Assembly (NCBI RefSeq): GCF_900637205.1
Contig: NZ_LR134355.1
Location: forward strand, 3,658,001-3,722,000
From: Mycolicibacterium chitae
Lineage (GTDB): Bacteria; Actinomycetota; Actinomycetes; Mycobacteriales; Mycobacteriaceae
Length of the DNA stretch: 64,000 nt
Direction: 5' to 3'
Positions 8,836 through 16,024 of the stretch are shown here, piece by piece (position 1 is the first letter of the stretch; the number at the start of each line of letters is the position of its first letter). The translations under genes were made by a program, and so were the position numbers. The notes under the pieces are model-generated. The model was not told where the DNA came from. It did no database searches and saw only the letters and a program-made list of their open reading frames with translations.

Positions 8836-10085
8836 CAATTGTCCGTTCCGTGCTCGTTGTGCTCATGCTCGTCGTATCCGTCGGTCCACTGCGCGTGCGA
8901 CAACCAGTGTGCGGCCCGGTTGGCCCGCTCCCGCACCACGTCCAGCGCCTCGCCGGGTTTGGCCACCAGGTTGACGTGGCCCAGCTTGCGGCCGGCCCGC
9001 TCGCCCTTGCCGTACAGGTGCACCTTGGCGTCGGGCATCCGGGCGAACACGTGGTGCACCCGCTCGTCGACGCTCATCTGCGGGGTCTGCGCGGCGCCCA
9101 GCACGTTGGCCATGACCACCAGCGGGGCGCGCGCCGAGGTATCGCCGAGCGGATAGTCCAGCACGGCCCGCAGGTGCTGCTCGAACTGGCTGGTGACCGA
9201 GCCGTCCATGGTCCAGTGCCCGGAATTGTGCGGACGCATCGCCAGCTCGTTGACCAGGATCGCGCCGTCGACGGTCTCGAACAGTTCCACCGCCAGCACG
9301 CCCACCACGCCGAGTTCGGCGGCCAGGCGCAGGCCCAACTGCTGGGCCCCGGCCGCGGTGTCCTCGTCGAGGTCGGGCGCCGGGGCCAGGACCTCCACGC
9401 AGATGCCGTCGCGCTGCACGGTCTGCACCACGGGCCAGGCCGCGCCCTGCCCGAAGGTCGAGCGCGCCACCAGCGCCGCGAGTTCGCGACGCATGGCCAC
9501 GCGCTCCTCGATCATGATCGGCACACCGTCGGCCAGGTACTCCGCGGCCACGCGGTGCGCCTGCTCGGGGTCGTCGAGCAGCACCACGCCGCGGCCGTCG
9601 TAGCCGCCCCGGATGGTCTTGATCACCGCGCGCCCGCCGGCCTCGGCGGCGAACCGCTGCGCCACCTCGGCGGAGGTGACCTCGGCGAACCGCGGGATCG
9701 GGGCGCCCAGCGCGGCCAGTTTGGTGCGCATCAGCAGCTTGTCCTGTGCGTGCACCAGCGCCTCGGGCGGCGGGGCCACCGTCACCCCGTCGGCCACCAA
9801 CTCGGCCAGATGCTCGGGGGGCACATGCTCGTGATCGAACGTCAGCACCGTCGCGCCCTTGGCAACCCGGCGCAGGGCATCGAGGTCGGTGTGCGAGCCC
9901 AGCACCACATCGGGGCTGACCTGCGCGGCGGACTCGGTCGGGTCGACCGCCAGCACCCGCAGCGTCTGCCCCAGGGCCACGGCGGCCTGATGGGTCATCC
10001 GGGCCAGTTGACCACCGCCGACCATGGCCACCACGGGCATGGTTCGAGCCGAACGCTGAGGAGTCGGATCAGGCACGTCATCCAT
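8835..10085 (-). CDS. purK: 5-(carboxyamino)imidazole ribonucleotide synthase
   Basis: A 416-residue ATP-grasp enzyme converting AIR, ATP and bicarbonate to N5-CAIR. It shows 'MVGGGQLARM' near residues 20-29, 'DHEHVP', 'KTIRGGYDGRGV' (ATP-grasp loop) and 'VNELAMRPHNSGHWT' (metal and substrate binding). The start gives a short leader before the conserved Gly-rich motif, as in other mycobacteria; an internal ATG at residue 16 is the alternative. Its stop overlaps purE. It is divergent from the gtrA-like gene across a 67 bp gap. Confidence 0.94.
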   Translation of the reverse strand: MDDVPDPTPQRSARTMPVVAMVGGGQLARMTHQAAVALGQTLRVLAVDPTESAAQVSPDVVLGSHTDLDALRRVAKGATVLTFDHEHVPPEHLAELVADGVTVAPPPEALVHAQDKLLMRTKLAALGAPIPRFAEVTSAEVAQRFAAEAGGRAVIKTIRGGYDGRGVVLLDDPEQAHRVAAEYLADGVPIMIEERVAMRRELAALVARSTFGQGAAWPVVQTVQRDGICVEVLAPAPDLDEDTAAGAQQLGLRLAAELGVVGVLAVELFETVDGAILVNELAMRPHNSGHWTMDGSVTSQFEQHLRAVLDYPLGDTSARAPLVVMANVLGAAQTPQMSVDERVHHVFARMPDAKVHLYGKGERAGRKLGHVNLVAKPGEALDVVRERANRAAHWLSHAQWTDGYDEHEHNEHGTDN

Positions 10086-10138
10086 CGTGTCATGGCCGAT
10101 ATCCGGCGGACGATTAAGCGTCTCTCACGCAAGTTCCG

Positions 10139-10144
10139 TACACT
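10139..10144 (+). promoter_or_regulatory. Candidate -10 box (TACACT) for the GtrA-family gene
   Basis: TACACT ends 8 nt before a GTG at 10153. This favours that GTG over an upstream in-frame ATG at 10087, which would place the promoter inside the gene. Confidence 0.45.
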
Positions 10145-10152
10145 GGCTATTC

Positions 10153-10836
10153 GTGTCCTTTGCCGATGCCACGATCGCGCGCCTGCCGCGCCCGGTCCGA
10201 CCGTTCGCCGAGCGGCACCATGAGCTGATCAAGTTCGCCATCGTCGGGGCGACGACTTTCGTCATCGACTCGGCGATCTTCTACACGCTGAAGCTCACCA
10301 TCCTCGAGCCCAAGCCGGTGACGGCCAAGATCATCGCGGGCATCGTCGCGGTGATCGCGTCCTACATCCTCAACCGCGAATGGAGCTTCCGGGACCGCGG
10401 CGGCCGCGAACGCCACCACGAGGCGCTGCTGTTCTTCGGGGTCAGCGGGGTCGGCGTGCTGCTGTCCATGGCGCCGCTGTGGGTGTCGAGTTACGTGTTG
10501 ATGCTGCGCGTTCCGATGGTGTCGCTGACCACCGAGAACATCGCCGACTTCATCTCGGCCTACATCATCGGCAATTTGCTGCAGATGATGTTCCGGTTCT
10601 GGGCATTTCGCCGTTTCGTCTTTCCCGACGAATTCGCCCGCAACCCCGACAAGGCCCTGGAATCCACCTTCACCGGTGGCGGGTTGGCCGAGGCGCTCGA
10701 GGATCACTACGAGCTGCGTCAGCCCATGGGCGCCCAGGATCCCAACAATGTCGTCACTCCGCTGCGGCGGTCACGGCGCCGCGCGGCCCGTCAGTTGGGG
10801 AATTCCTCGGACCCCACGGTGTCGAAGACCTCGTGA
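10153..10836 (+). CDS. GtrA family membrane protein
   Basis: A 227-residue protein with a GtrA domain of four predicted membrane helices (about residues 23-155), including 'LIKFAIVGATTFVIDSAIF' and 'FRFWAFRRFVF'. A 70-residue hydrophilic C-terminal tail ends in a basic cluster. GtrA proteins are thought to flip polyprenyl-linked sugars across the membrane; in mycobacteria one is linked to cell-wall arabinogalactan assembly. The GTG start is chosen from the hydrophilic N-terminus and the box just upstream. Its last 46 bp overlap the convergent PH-domain gene. Confidence 0.85.
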   Translation: MSFADATIARLPRPVRPFAERHHELIKFAIVGATTFVIDSAIFYTLKLTILEPKPVTAKIIAGIVAVIASYILNREWSFRDRGGRERHHEALLFFGVSGVGVLLSMAPLWVSSYVLMLRVPMVSLTTENIADFISAYIIGNLLQMMFRFWAFRRFVFPDEFARNPDKALESTFTGGGLAEALEDHYELRQPMGAQDPNNVVTPLRRSRRRAARQLGNSSDPTVSKTS

Positions 10837-11309
10837 TACAGCAGCGCGTGGACCCTCTCCACGCGCGGAATGTCGTAGAACTCCAACGGATCCTGGCTCG
10901 CTGATTCGATGATCAGCGTGCCGGTGCGCAGCATCCGGTCGACGATCCCGTGCCGGAACTCCACGCTGTTGATGCGCGCCAGCGGAATGTCGATGCCGGC
11001 GCGGGTCAGCAGGCCGTGCCGGAACATCACCCGGCGTTCGGTGATGACGAAGTGCGTCGACCACCACGTCAGGAACGGCCACAGCGACAGCCAGCCGACG
11101 ATCACCACCCAGATGGCCAGGATCACCAGCGAGACCACCGTGGTGGCGTTGCCGTCCCAGTCCAGCGAGTTGACATACGCCGCACCGAAGGACGCCAGCG
11201 CGGTCATCACCAGCAGGATGAGCACCGGGCCCACCAGCCGCTTCCAGTGCGGGTGCCGGTGCAGCACCACCTGCTCGTCGCGGGCCAGGACGTTGTCGGG
11301 GTATCCCAC
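10791..11309 (-). CDS. PH domain-containing membrane protein
   Basis: A 172-residue protein with two membrane helices (about residues 25-45 and 58-80) followed by a bacterial PH-like (bPH2) domain, seen as 'FVITERRVMFRHGLLTRAG' and 'INSVEFRHGIVDRMLRTGTL'. Such proteins are common beside lipid and cell-wall genes; the function is unknown. An orthologue (Rv3278c) is recalled at this position in M. tuberculosis. The 3' end overlaps the GtrA-family gene tail to tail by 46 bp. Confidence 0.85.
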   Translation of the reverse strand: MGYPDNVLARDEQVVLHRHPHWKRLVGPVLILLVMTALASFGAAYVNSLDWDGNATTVVSLVILAIWVVIVGWLSLWPFLTWWSTHFVITERRVMFRHGLLTRAGIDIPLARINSVEFRHGIVDRMLRTGTLIIESASQDPLEFYDIPRVERVHALLYHEVFDTVGSEEFPN

Positions 11310-11411
11310 CGACGGGAGTTTACTGGGGCGCGGCGGGCGCGCGGACCCTAATTCCCGAGGCTTCTTAAGGGACTAGTAAGGGCCGAGCGTCGCCGCGGGA
11401 GGCGTCGCCGT

Positions 11412-11417
11412 TAGCAT
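11412..11417 (+). promoter_or_regulatory. Candidate -10 box (TAGCAT) for accD5
   Basis: TAGCAT ends 7 nt before the accD5 ATG at 11425, indicating a leaderless accD5 transcript. Confidence 0.5.
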
Positions 11418-11424
11418 CTACGCC

Positions 11425-13050
11425 ATGACGAGCGTTACCGAGCCCGAGAACGAGACCGCCGACATCCACACCACCGCCGGCAAGCTGGCGGAGCTGCGCA
11501 AGCGCGCCGCCGAAGCCCTGCACCCGGTCGGCGAAGCCGCCGTGGAGAAGGTGCACGCCAAGGGCAAGCTGACCGCTCGCGAGCGGGTGCTGGCGCTGCT
11601 GGACGAGGGTTCGTTCGTCGAACTCGACGCGCTGGCCAAGCACCGCAGCAAGAACTTCGGCCTGGAGAAGAACCGACCCACCGGCGACGGCGTGGTGACC
11701 GGCTACGGCACCATCGACGGCCGCGATGTGTGCGTGTTCAGCCAGGACGCCACGGTGTTCGGCGGCAGCCTCGGTGAGGTCTACGGCGAGAAGATCGTCA
11801 AGGTCCAGGAGCTCGCGATCAAGACCGGTCGCCCGCTGATCGGCATCAACGACGGCGCCGGCGCCCGCATCCAGGAGGGTGTGGTCTCGCTGGGCCTCTA
11901 CAGCCGCATCTTCCACAACAACATCAAGGCCTCGGGCGTCATCCCGCAGATCTCGCTGATCATGGGCGCCGCGGCCGGCGGGCACGTGTACTCCCCCGCC
12001 CTGACCGACTTCGTCATCATGGTCGACCAGACCAGCCAGATGTTCATCACCGGACCCGACGTCATCAAGACCGTCACCGGCGAGGACGTCACCATGGAGG
12101 CCCTCGGCGGCGCCCACACCCACATGTCGAAGTCCGGCACCGTGCACTACGTCGCCTCCGGCGAGCAGGACGCGCTGGAGTATGTGCGCGATCTGCTGAG
12201 CTACCTGCCGCCCAACAACTACGCCGAGCCACCGCGCTACCCCGCGCCGCCGCACCCCGGTGCCATCGAGGACAACCTCACCGACACCGACCTCGAACTC
12301 GACACGCTGATCCCGGATTCGCCGAACCAGCCGTACGACATGCACGAGGTGATCACCCGGATCCTCGACGACGACGAGTTCCTCGAGATCCAGGCGGGCT
12401 ACGCGCAGAACATCGTCGTCGGCTTCGGTCGCATCGACGGCCGCCCGGTGGGCATCGTGGCCAACCAGCCGACCCAGTTCGCGGGCTGCCTGGACATCAA
12501 CGCCTCGGAGAAGGCCGCCCGGTTCGTCCGGACCTGCGACTGCTTCAACATCCCGATCGTCATGCTCGTCGACGTCCCCGGCTTCCTGCCCGGCACCGAT
12601 CAGGAGTACAACGGCATCATCCGCCGCGGCGCCAAGCTGCTGTACGCCTACGGCGAGGCCACCGTCGCCAAGATCACCGTCATCACCCGTAAGGCCTACG
12701 GCGGCGCGTACTGCGTGATGGGATCCAAGGACATGGGTTGCGACGTGAACGTCGCCTGGCCGACGGCGCAGATCGCGGTGATGGGCGCCTCGGGCGCGGT
12801 GGGCTTCGTGTATCGCTCCGAACTCAAGGAGGCCGCCAAGAACGGCGACGACGTCGACGCGCTGCGCCTCGAGCTGCAGCAGTCCTATGAGGACACCCTG
12901 GTGAACCCGTATGTGGCCGCCGAGCGCGGTTACCTCGACGCGGTGATCCCGCCGTCGCACACCCGCGGCTACATTTCGACCGCGCTGCGGCTGCTGGAGC
13001 GCAAGATCGTCCAGACCCCGCCGAAGAAGCACGGCAACATCCCCCTGTGA
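11425..13050 (+). CDS. accD5: Acyl-CoA (propionyl-CoA) carboxylase beta subunit AccD5
   Basis: A 541-residue carboxyltransferase with N- and C-terminal halves of the crotonase-like type. The oxyanion loops are visible as 'GINDGAGARIQEGV' (about 132-145) with 'MGAAAGGHVYSPALTDF', and in the C-half as 'VPGFLPGTDQEYNGIIRRGAK' with 'YGGAYCVMGSK'. AccD5 pairs with biotinylated AccA3 and with AccE5 to carboxylate propionyl-CoA to methylmalonyl-CoA for methyl-branched lipids, and disposes of odd-chain and cholesterol-derived propionate. accE5 follows after 67 bp and accA3 lies 3 kb downstream. Confidence 0.96.
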   Translation: MTSVTEPENETADIHTTAGKLAELRKRAAEALHPVGEAAVEKVHAKGKLTARERVLALLDEGSFVELDALAKHRSKNFGLEKNRPTGDGVVTGYGTIDGRDVCVFSQDATVFGGSLGEVYGEKIVKVQELAIKTGRPLIGINDGAGARIQEGVVSLGLYSRIFHNNIKASGVIPQISLIMGAAAGGHVYSPALTDFVIMVDQTSQMFITGPDVIKTVTGEDVTMEALGGAHTHMSKSGTVHYVASGEQDALEYVRDLLSYLPPNNYAEPPRYPAPPHPGAIEDNLTDTDLELDTLIPDSPNQPYDMHEVITRILDDDEFLEIQAGYAQNIVVGFGRIDGRPVGIVANQPTQFAGCLDINASEKAARFVRTCDCFNIPIVMLVDVPGFLPGTDQEYNGIIRRGAKLLYAYGEATVAKITVITRKAYGGAYCVMGSKDMGCDVNVAWPTAQIAVMGASGAVGFVYRSELKEAAKNGDDVDALRLELQQSYEDTLVNPYVAAERGYLDAVIPPSHTRGYISTALRLLERKIVQTPPKKHGNIPL

Positions 13051-13117
13051 CCGGAGTGATTTCGGTGCGCCCGGTGGCGCTTGGCGCAACCCAGCGCACC
13101 TAAATCGGAAGGAAAAG

Positions 13118-13390
13118 ATGGACACCGACATCATCGAGGTCAGCGACCCGCGGGACATGACGATCGACGACCCGGCCCCGCCGGTGCCGCAGATCCAGGT
13201 CCTCAAGGGCAACCCGACCGTGGAGGAGGTCGCCGCACTGGCCACCGTGCTGGCCGCCGCCGGCGGGGGGCAACAGGCCCCCGGCCCGCAGGAACTCAAC
13301 CCGTGGGGCCACCCGGTGGACAAGCTGCGCTACGCGGTCACCAGCTGGCAGCGGGTCACGCTGCTGGAGCGCACCCACATGCGGCGTTGA
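13118..13390 (+). CDS. accE5: Acyl-CoA carboxylase epsilon subunit AccE5
   Basis: A 90-residue protein with the epsilon-subunit core 'IQVLKGNPTVEEVAALATVL' and a C-terminus ending 'THMRR'. AccE5 stimulates and stabilises the AccA3-AccD5 complex. It is about half the length recalled for the M. tuberculosis protein (177 residues), which carries a long repetitive N-terminal extension that is missing here. A purine-rich stretch precedes the ATG. Confidence 0.9.
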   Translation: MDTDIIEVSDPRDMTIDDPAPPVPQIQVLKGNPTVEEVAALATVLAAAGGGQQAPGPQELNPWGHPVDKLRYAVTSWQRVTLLERTHMRR

Positions 13391-13419
13391 TGAGCCGCTG
13401 GCGCGAAGAACAGCACTGA
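13390..13419 (+). CDS. Nine-codon mini-ORF bridging accE5 and maf
   Basis: An ATG overlapping the accE5 stop (TGATG) opens a 9-residue frame, MSRWREEQH, whose own stop overlaps the maf ATG (again TGATG). The two overlaps would let ribosomes pass from accE5 to maf by termination-reinitiation. Whether the peptide matters, or only the coupling, is unknown; chance is possible for so short a frame. Confidence 0.3.
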   Translation: MSRWREEQH

Positions 13420-14087
13420 TGACCCGGGTTGTCCTGGGTTCGGCGTCCACGGGTCGACTCTCGGTGCTGCGCGGCGCCGGGATCGACCCGCTCATCATCG
13501 TCTCCGACGTCGACGAGGACGCGCTGTTGGCCGCTCACGCCGACGCCCCGGCCGCCGAGCGAGTACGCGTGCTGGCCGAGGCCAAGGCCGACGCGGTGAC
13601 CGTGGCCCTGCCCGCCGAGGTGGCCGCGGATTGCGTTGTCATCGGCTGTGATTCGATGCTGCTGCTCGACGGCGCGCTGTGCGGCAAGCCCGGTGACGCC
13701 GCGGCCGCGCGGGCGCAGTGGCAGTCGATGGCCGGCCGCGCCGGTCAGCTGTTGACCGGGCACTGCGTGGTGCGGGTGCGGTCCGGCCGCACGGTCGGCA
13801 AGGTCGGCGAAACCGGCAGCACCACAGTGCATTTCGATACCCCCACCGAGGCCGACCTGACGGCCTACATCGCCCGCGGCGAACCCTTGGGCGTGGCGGG
13901 CGGTTTCACCCTGGACGGCCTCGGCGGCTGGTTCGTCAGGGCCATCGAGGGTGATCCGTCCAACGTGATCGGATTGAGCCTGCCGCTGACCCGCAGGCTG
14001 TTCGAGCGCGTCGGAGTATCGATCGACGGGTTGTGGGGCGCGGGCGGCAACTCCACCGACCTTCAGCATCGAGGTACTGCCCGGTAG
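13419..14087 (+). CDS. maf: Maf-like nucleoside triphosphate pyrophosphatase
   Basis: A 222-residue Maf/HAM1-fold protein. 'VLGSASTGRLSVLRGAGI' at the N-terminus is the nucleotide-binding loop (with T in place of the usual P in SxxR), and 'GCDSMLLLDG', 'GKPGD' and 'FSVIGLS'-like 'PSNVIGLSLP' are further family motifs. Maf proteins hydrolyse non-canonical or modified NTPs and have been linked to septum control. It sits in the accD5-accE5-maf-sseA order typical of mycobacteria. Confidence 0.92.
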   Translation: MTRVVLGSASTGRLSVLRGAGIDPLIIVSDVDEDALLAAHADAPAAERVRVLAEAKADAVTVALPAEVAADCVVIGCDSMLLLDGALCGKPGDAAAARAQWQSMAGRAGQLLTGHCVVRVRSGRTVGKVGETGSTTVHFDTPTEADLTAYIARGEPLGVAGGFTLDGLGGWFVRAIEGDPSNVIGLSLPLTRRLFERVGVSIDGLWGAGGNSTDLQHRGTAR

Positions 14088-14090
14088 GCT
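14085..14090 (+). promoter_or_regulatory. Candidate -10 box (TAGGCT) overlapping the maf stop
   Basis: TAGGCT contains the maf stop codon and ends 7 nt before the sseA GTG at 14098, the leaderless spacing. Confidence 0.5.
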
Positions 14091-14097
14091 CAACACC

Positions 14098-14991
14098 GTG
14101 CCGCTTCCCGCAGATCCCAGCCCCGCCCTGAAGGCCTACGCCCACCCCGAGCGCCTGGTGACCGCCGACTGGTTGTCGGCCCACCTGGGTTCCAAGGGTT
14201 TGGCCATCGTCGAATCCGATGAGGACGTCCTGCTTTACGACGTCGGCCACATTCCCGGTGCCGTCAAGATCGACTGGCACACCGACCTCAACGACGGGCG
14301 CGTGCGCGACTACATCACCGGCGAGCAGTTCGCGGCGCTGATGGACCGCAAGGGCATCGCCCGCGACGACACCGTGGTGATCTACGGGGACAAGAGCAAC
14401 TGGTGGGCCGCGTACGCGCTGTGGGTGTTCACGCTGTTCGGCCACGAGGACGTCCGCCTGCTCGACGGCGGCCGCGATCTGTGGATCTCCGACGGCCGCG
14501 ACACCACGCTGGACGTGCCGACCCGGACCTCCACCGGCTACCCCGTCGTCGAACGCAACGACGCGCCCATCCGCGCCTTCAAGGACGACGTGCTGGACAC
14601 CCTGGGCACCGAGGTGCTCATCGACGTGCGCTCGCCGCAGGAGTACACCGGCGAGCGCACCCACATGCCCGACTACCCCGAGGAAGGCGCGCTGCGCGGC
14701 GGCCACATCCCCACCGCCGTCTCGGTGCCGTGGGCCAAGGCCGCCGACGACCACGGCCGGTTCCGCAACCGGGCCGAACTCGACGAGATCTACGCGTTCG
14801 CCCGCGACGCCGAGACGCCCGTCATCGCCTACTGCCGCATCGGCGAGCGGTCCAGCCATACCTGGTTCGTGCTCACGCATTTGCTGGGAATGGACAACGT
14901 GCGCAACTACGACGGTTCGTGGACCGAGTGGGGCAACACCGTGCGGGTGCCGATCGTCACCGGCGAGGAGCCCGGAGCGGTGCCCGGGTGA
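14098..14991 (+). CDS. sseA: Thiosulfate sulfurtransferase (rhodanese) SseA
   Basis: A 297-residue two-domain rhodanese. The first domain is the structural one; the second carries the active-site loop 'CRIGERSSHTWF' with the catalytic Cys near residue 246. It moves sulfane sulfur from thiosulfate or similar donors to thiol acceptors. The stop overlaps the start of a SufE-type gene (GTGA), which suggests joint work in sulfur transfer. Confidence 0.93.
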   Translation: MPLPADPSPALKAYAHPERLVTADWLSAHLGSKGLAIVESDEDVLLYDVGHIPGAVKIDWHTDLNDGRVRDYITGEQFAALMDRKGIARDDTVVIYGDKSNWWAAYALWVFTLFGHEDVRLLDGGRDLWISDGRDTTLDVPTRTSTGYPVVERNDAPIRAFKDDVLDTLGTEVLIDVRSPQEYTGERTHMPDYPEEGALRGGHIPTAVSVPWAKAADDHGRFRNRAELDEIYAFARDAETPVIAYCRIGERSSHTWFVLTHLLGMDNVRNYDGSWTEWGNTVRVPIVTGEEPGAVPG

Positions 14992-15398
14992 GCATGCCCG
15001 CGCCGCTGGCCGAGGTGGTCTCCGACTTCACCGAGGTCGAGGGGCAGGACAAGCTGCGGCTGCTACTGGAGTTCGCCGAGGAGTTGCCGCCGCTGCCGGC
15101 CGACCTCGAGGAGGCGGCCATGGAACCGGTACCCGAATGCCAGTCGCCGCTGTTCCTGCACGTCGACGCCGCCGATCCCGAGCACGTCCGGCTGTTCTTC
15201 TCCGCCCCGCCCGAGGCGCCGACCACGCGGGGCTTCGCCGGGATCCTGGCGACCGGACTCGACGGGCAGACCAAGGTCGACATTCTCGCGGTGCCCGACG
15301 ACTTCTACACCGAGTTGGGCCTGGCGGCGCTGATCAGCCCGCTGCGGCTGCGCGGCATGTCGGCCATGCTGGCGCGGATCAAGCGGCGTTTGCGGTAG
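14988..15398 (+). CDS. SufE family sulfur acceptor protein
   Basis: A 136-residue SufE-like protein. The conserved 'PECQSPLFL' segment (about residues 48-56) carries the acceptor Cys, and the fold continues through 'FAGILATGLDGQT'. SufE proteins take sulfur from a cysteine desulfurase or rhodanese for Fe-S assembly. The GTG at 14988 overlaps the sseA stop; an ATG two codons later is an alternative start. The overlap with sseA suggests the two proteins interact. Confidence 0.9.
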   Translation: MSMPAPLAEVVSDFTEVEGQDKLRLLLEFAEELPPLPADLEEAAMEPVPECQSPLFLHVDAADPEHVRLFFSAPPEAPTTRGFAGILATGLDGQTKVDILAVPDDFYTELGLAALISPLRLRGMSAMLARIKRRLR

Positions 15399-15427
15399 GC
15401 CGCCCAGGGCGCGCAGTTGTTGCTAGG

Positions 15428-15439
15428 GTGCTAGCACTC
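15428..15439. promoter_or_regulatory. Palindrome GTGCTAGCAC with a CIRCE-like half-site
   Basis: A perfect 10 bp palindrome, GTGCTAGCAC, runs into CTAGCACTC, which equals one arm of the mycobacterial HrcA/CIRCE box. The second CIRCE arm at the usual N9 spacing is absent. It lies about 50 bp upstream of the secreted-protein gene and could be a regulator site. Confidence 0.25.
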
Positions 15440-15491
15440 AGCAGGTGAACGCCAGCACACTGACAGGCAACAGCCAGGGGGACAGACTTTC

Positions 15492-15827
15492 ATGCTCAAG
15501 CCCATCGTCGGCCTCTCCACCGCGCGCAAGCTGACCGTCGCCGGGGCGGTCGCGGCCGCGGCCCTGCTCGGCGTCGTCGCACCGGGTGGCCCCCTGGCGC
15601 ACGCCGATGTCGTCGAGATCGGACCGGATCCGGGCGTCAGCAGCAGGCAGGCCGACGCGGTGGCGGGTAACTCGACCCACGGCGGGGTGCGCTACTCGCC
15701 CAGGGGCAGCGTCCGCGGTCAGGGCGACTCCCGCGGCGGCTCGGTCAAGGCCGTGCCGCATCCGGGCAGTCGCGCCAACGGGTTCTCGCGCGGCCGCTAC
15801 AGCTACCCGGGTCTGGGCAGCTGGTAA
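15492..15827 (+). CDS. Small secreted Gly/Ser/Arg-rich protein of unknown function
   Basis: A 111-residue protein. Residues 1-38 form a signal peptide: a basic start, a hydrophobic stretch around 'VAAAALLGVVAPGG', and a likely signal peptidase I site after Ala-His-Ala. The mature 73 residues are rich in Gly, Ser and Arg, with repeated 'RG', 'SRG' and 'GDSRGGS' patterns, no Cys, and low complexity. No family was recognised. A purine-rich stretch precedes the ATG and a strong terminator follows, so it is likely a single-gene unit inserted between sufE and accA3. Confidence 0.72.
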   Translation: MLKPIVGLSTARKLTVAGAVAAAALLGVVAPGGPLAHADVVEIGPDPGVSSRQADAVAGNSTHGGVRYSPRGSVRGQGDSRGGSVKAVPHPGSRANGFSRGRYSYPGLGSW

Positions 15828-15850
15828 GACCGGTGCGGGTTCCGACACGA

Positions 15851-15884
15851 GGGGCGGCGCGAACAATTTTCGCCGCCCCGTTTT
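15851..15884 (+). terminator. Rho-independent-type terminator
   Basis: A perfect 9 bp GC stem (GGGGCGGCG / CGCCGCCCC) encloses an 11 nt loop and is followed by GTTTTC. It lies 24 bp after the secreted-protein gene and isolates it from accA3. Confidence 0.75.
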
Positions 15885-16024
15885 CGGGCGGCCACCAGCG
15901 CAACTCTCGAACTTACCCGCGGGTAACGGGCACCGCCTGACCACCGGCAACTCGCGCCGCATAAACTTCCCCCGATACATTCTTAAAGACGTTTCTTAGA
16001 CATGCCCAGCAGTAGGAGGCACAG

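Noticed and set aside
11365..13323. Very long open frame on the minus strand across accD5
   Set aside because: It is the antisense of a strongly conserved carboxylase gene; long antisense frames are usual in DNA of this GC content.
15431..15463. Full CIRCE element before the secreted-protein gene
   Set aside because: Only one arm matches; the second arm at N9 spacing is missing.
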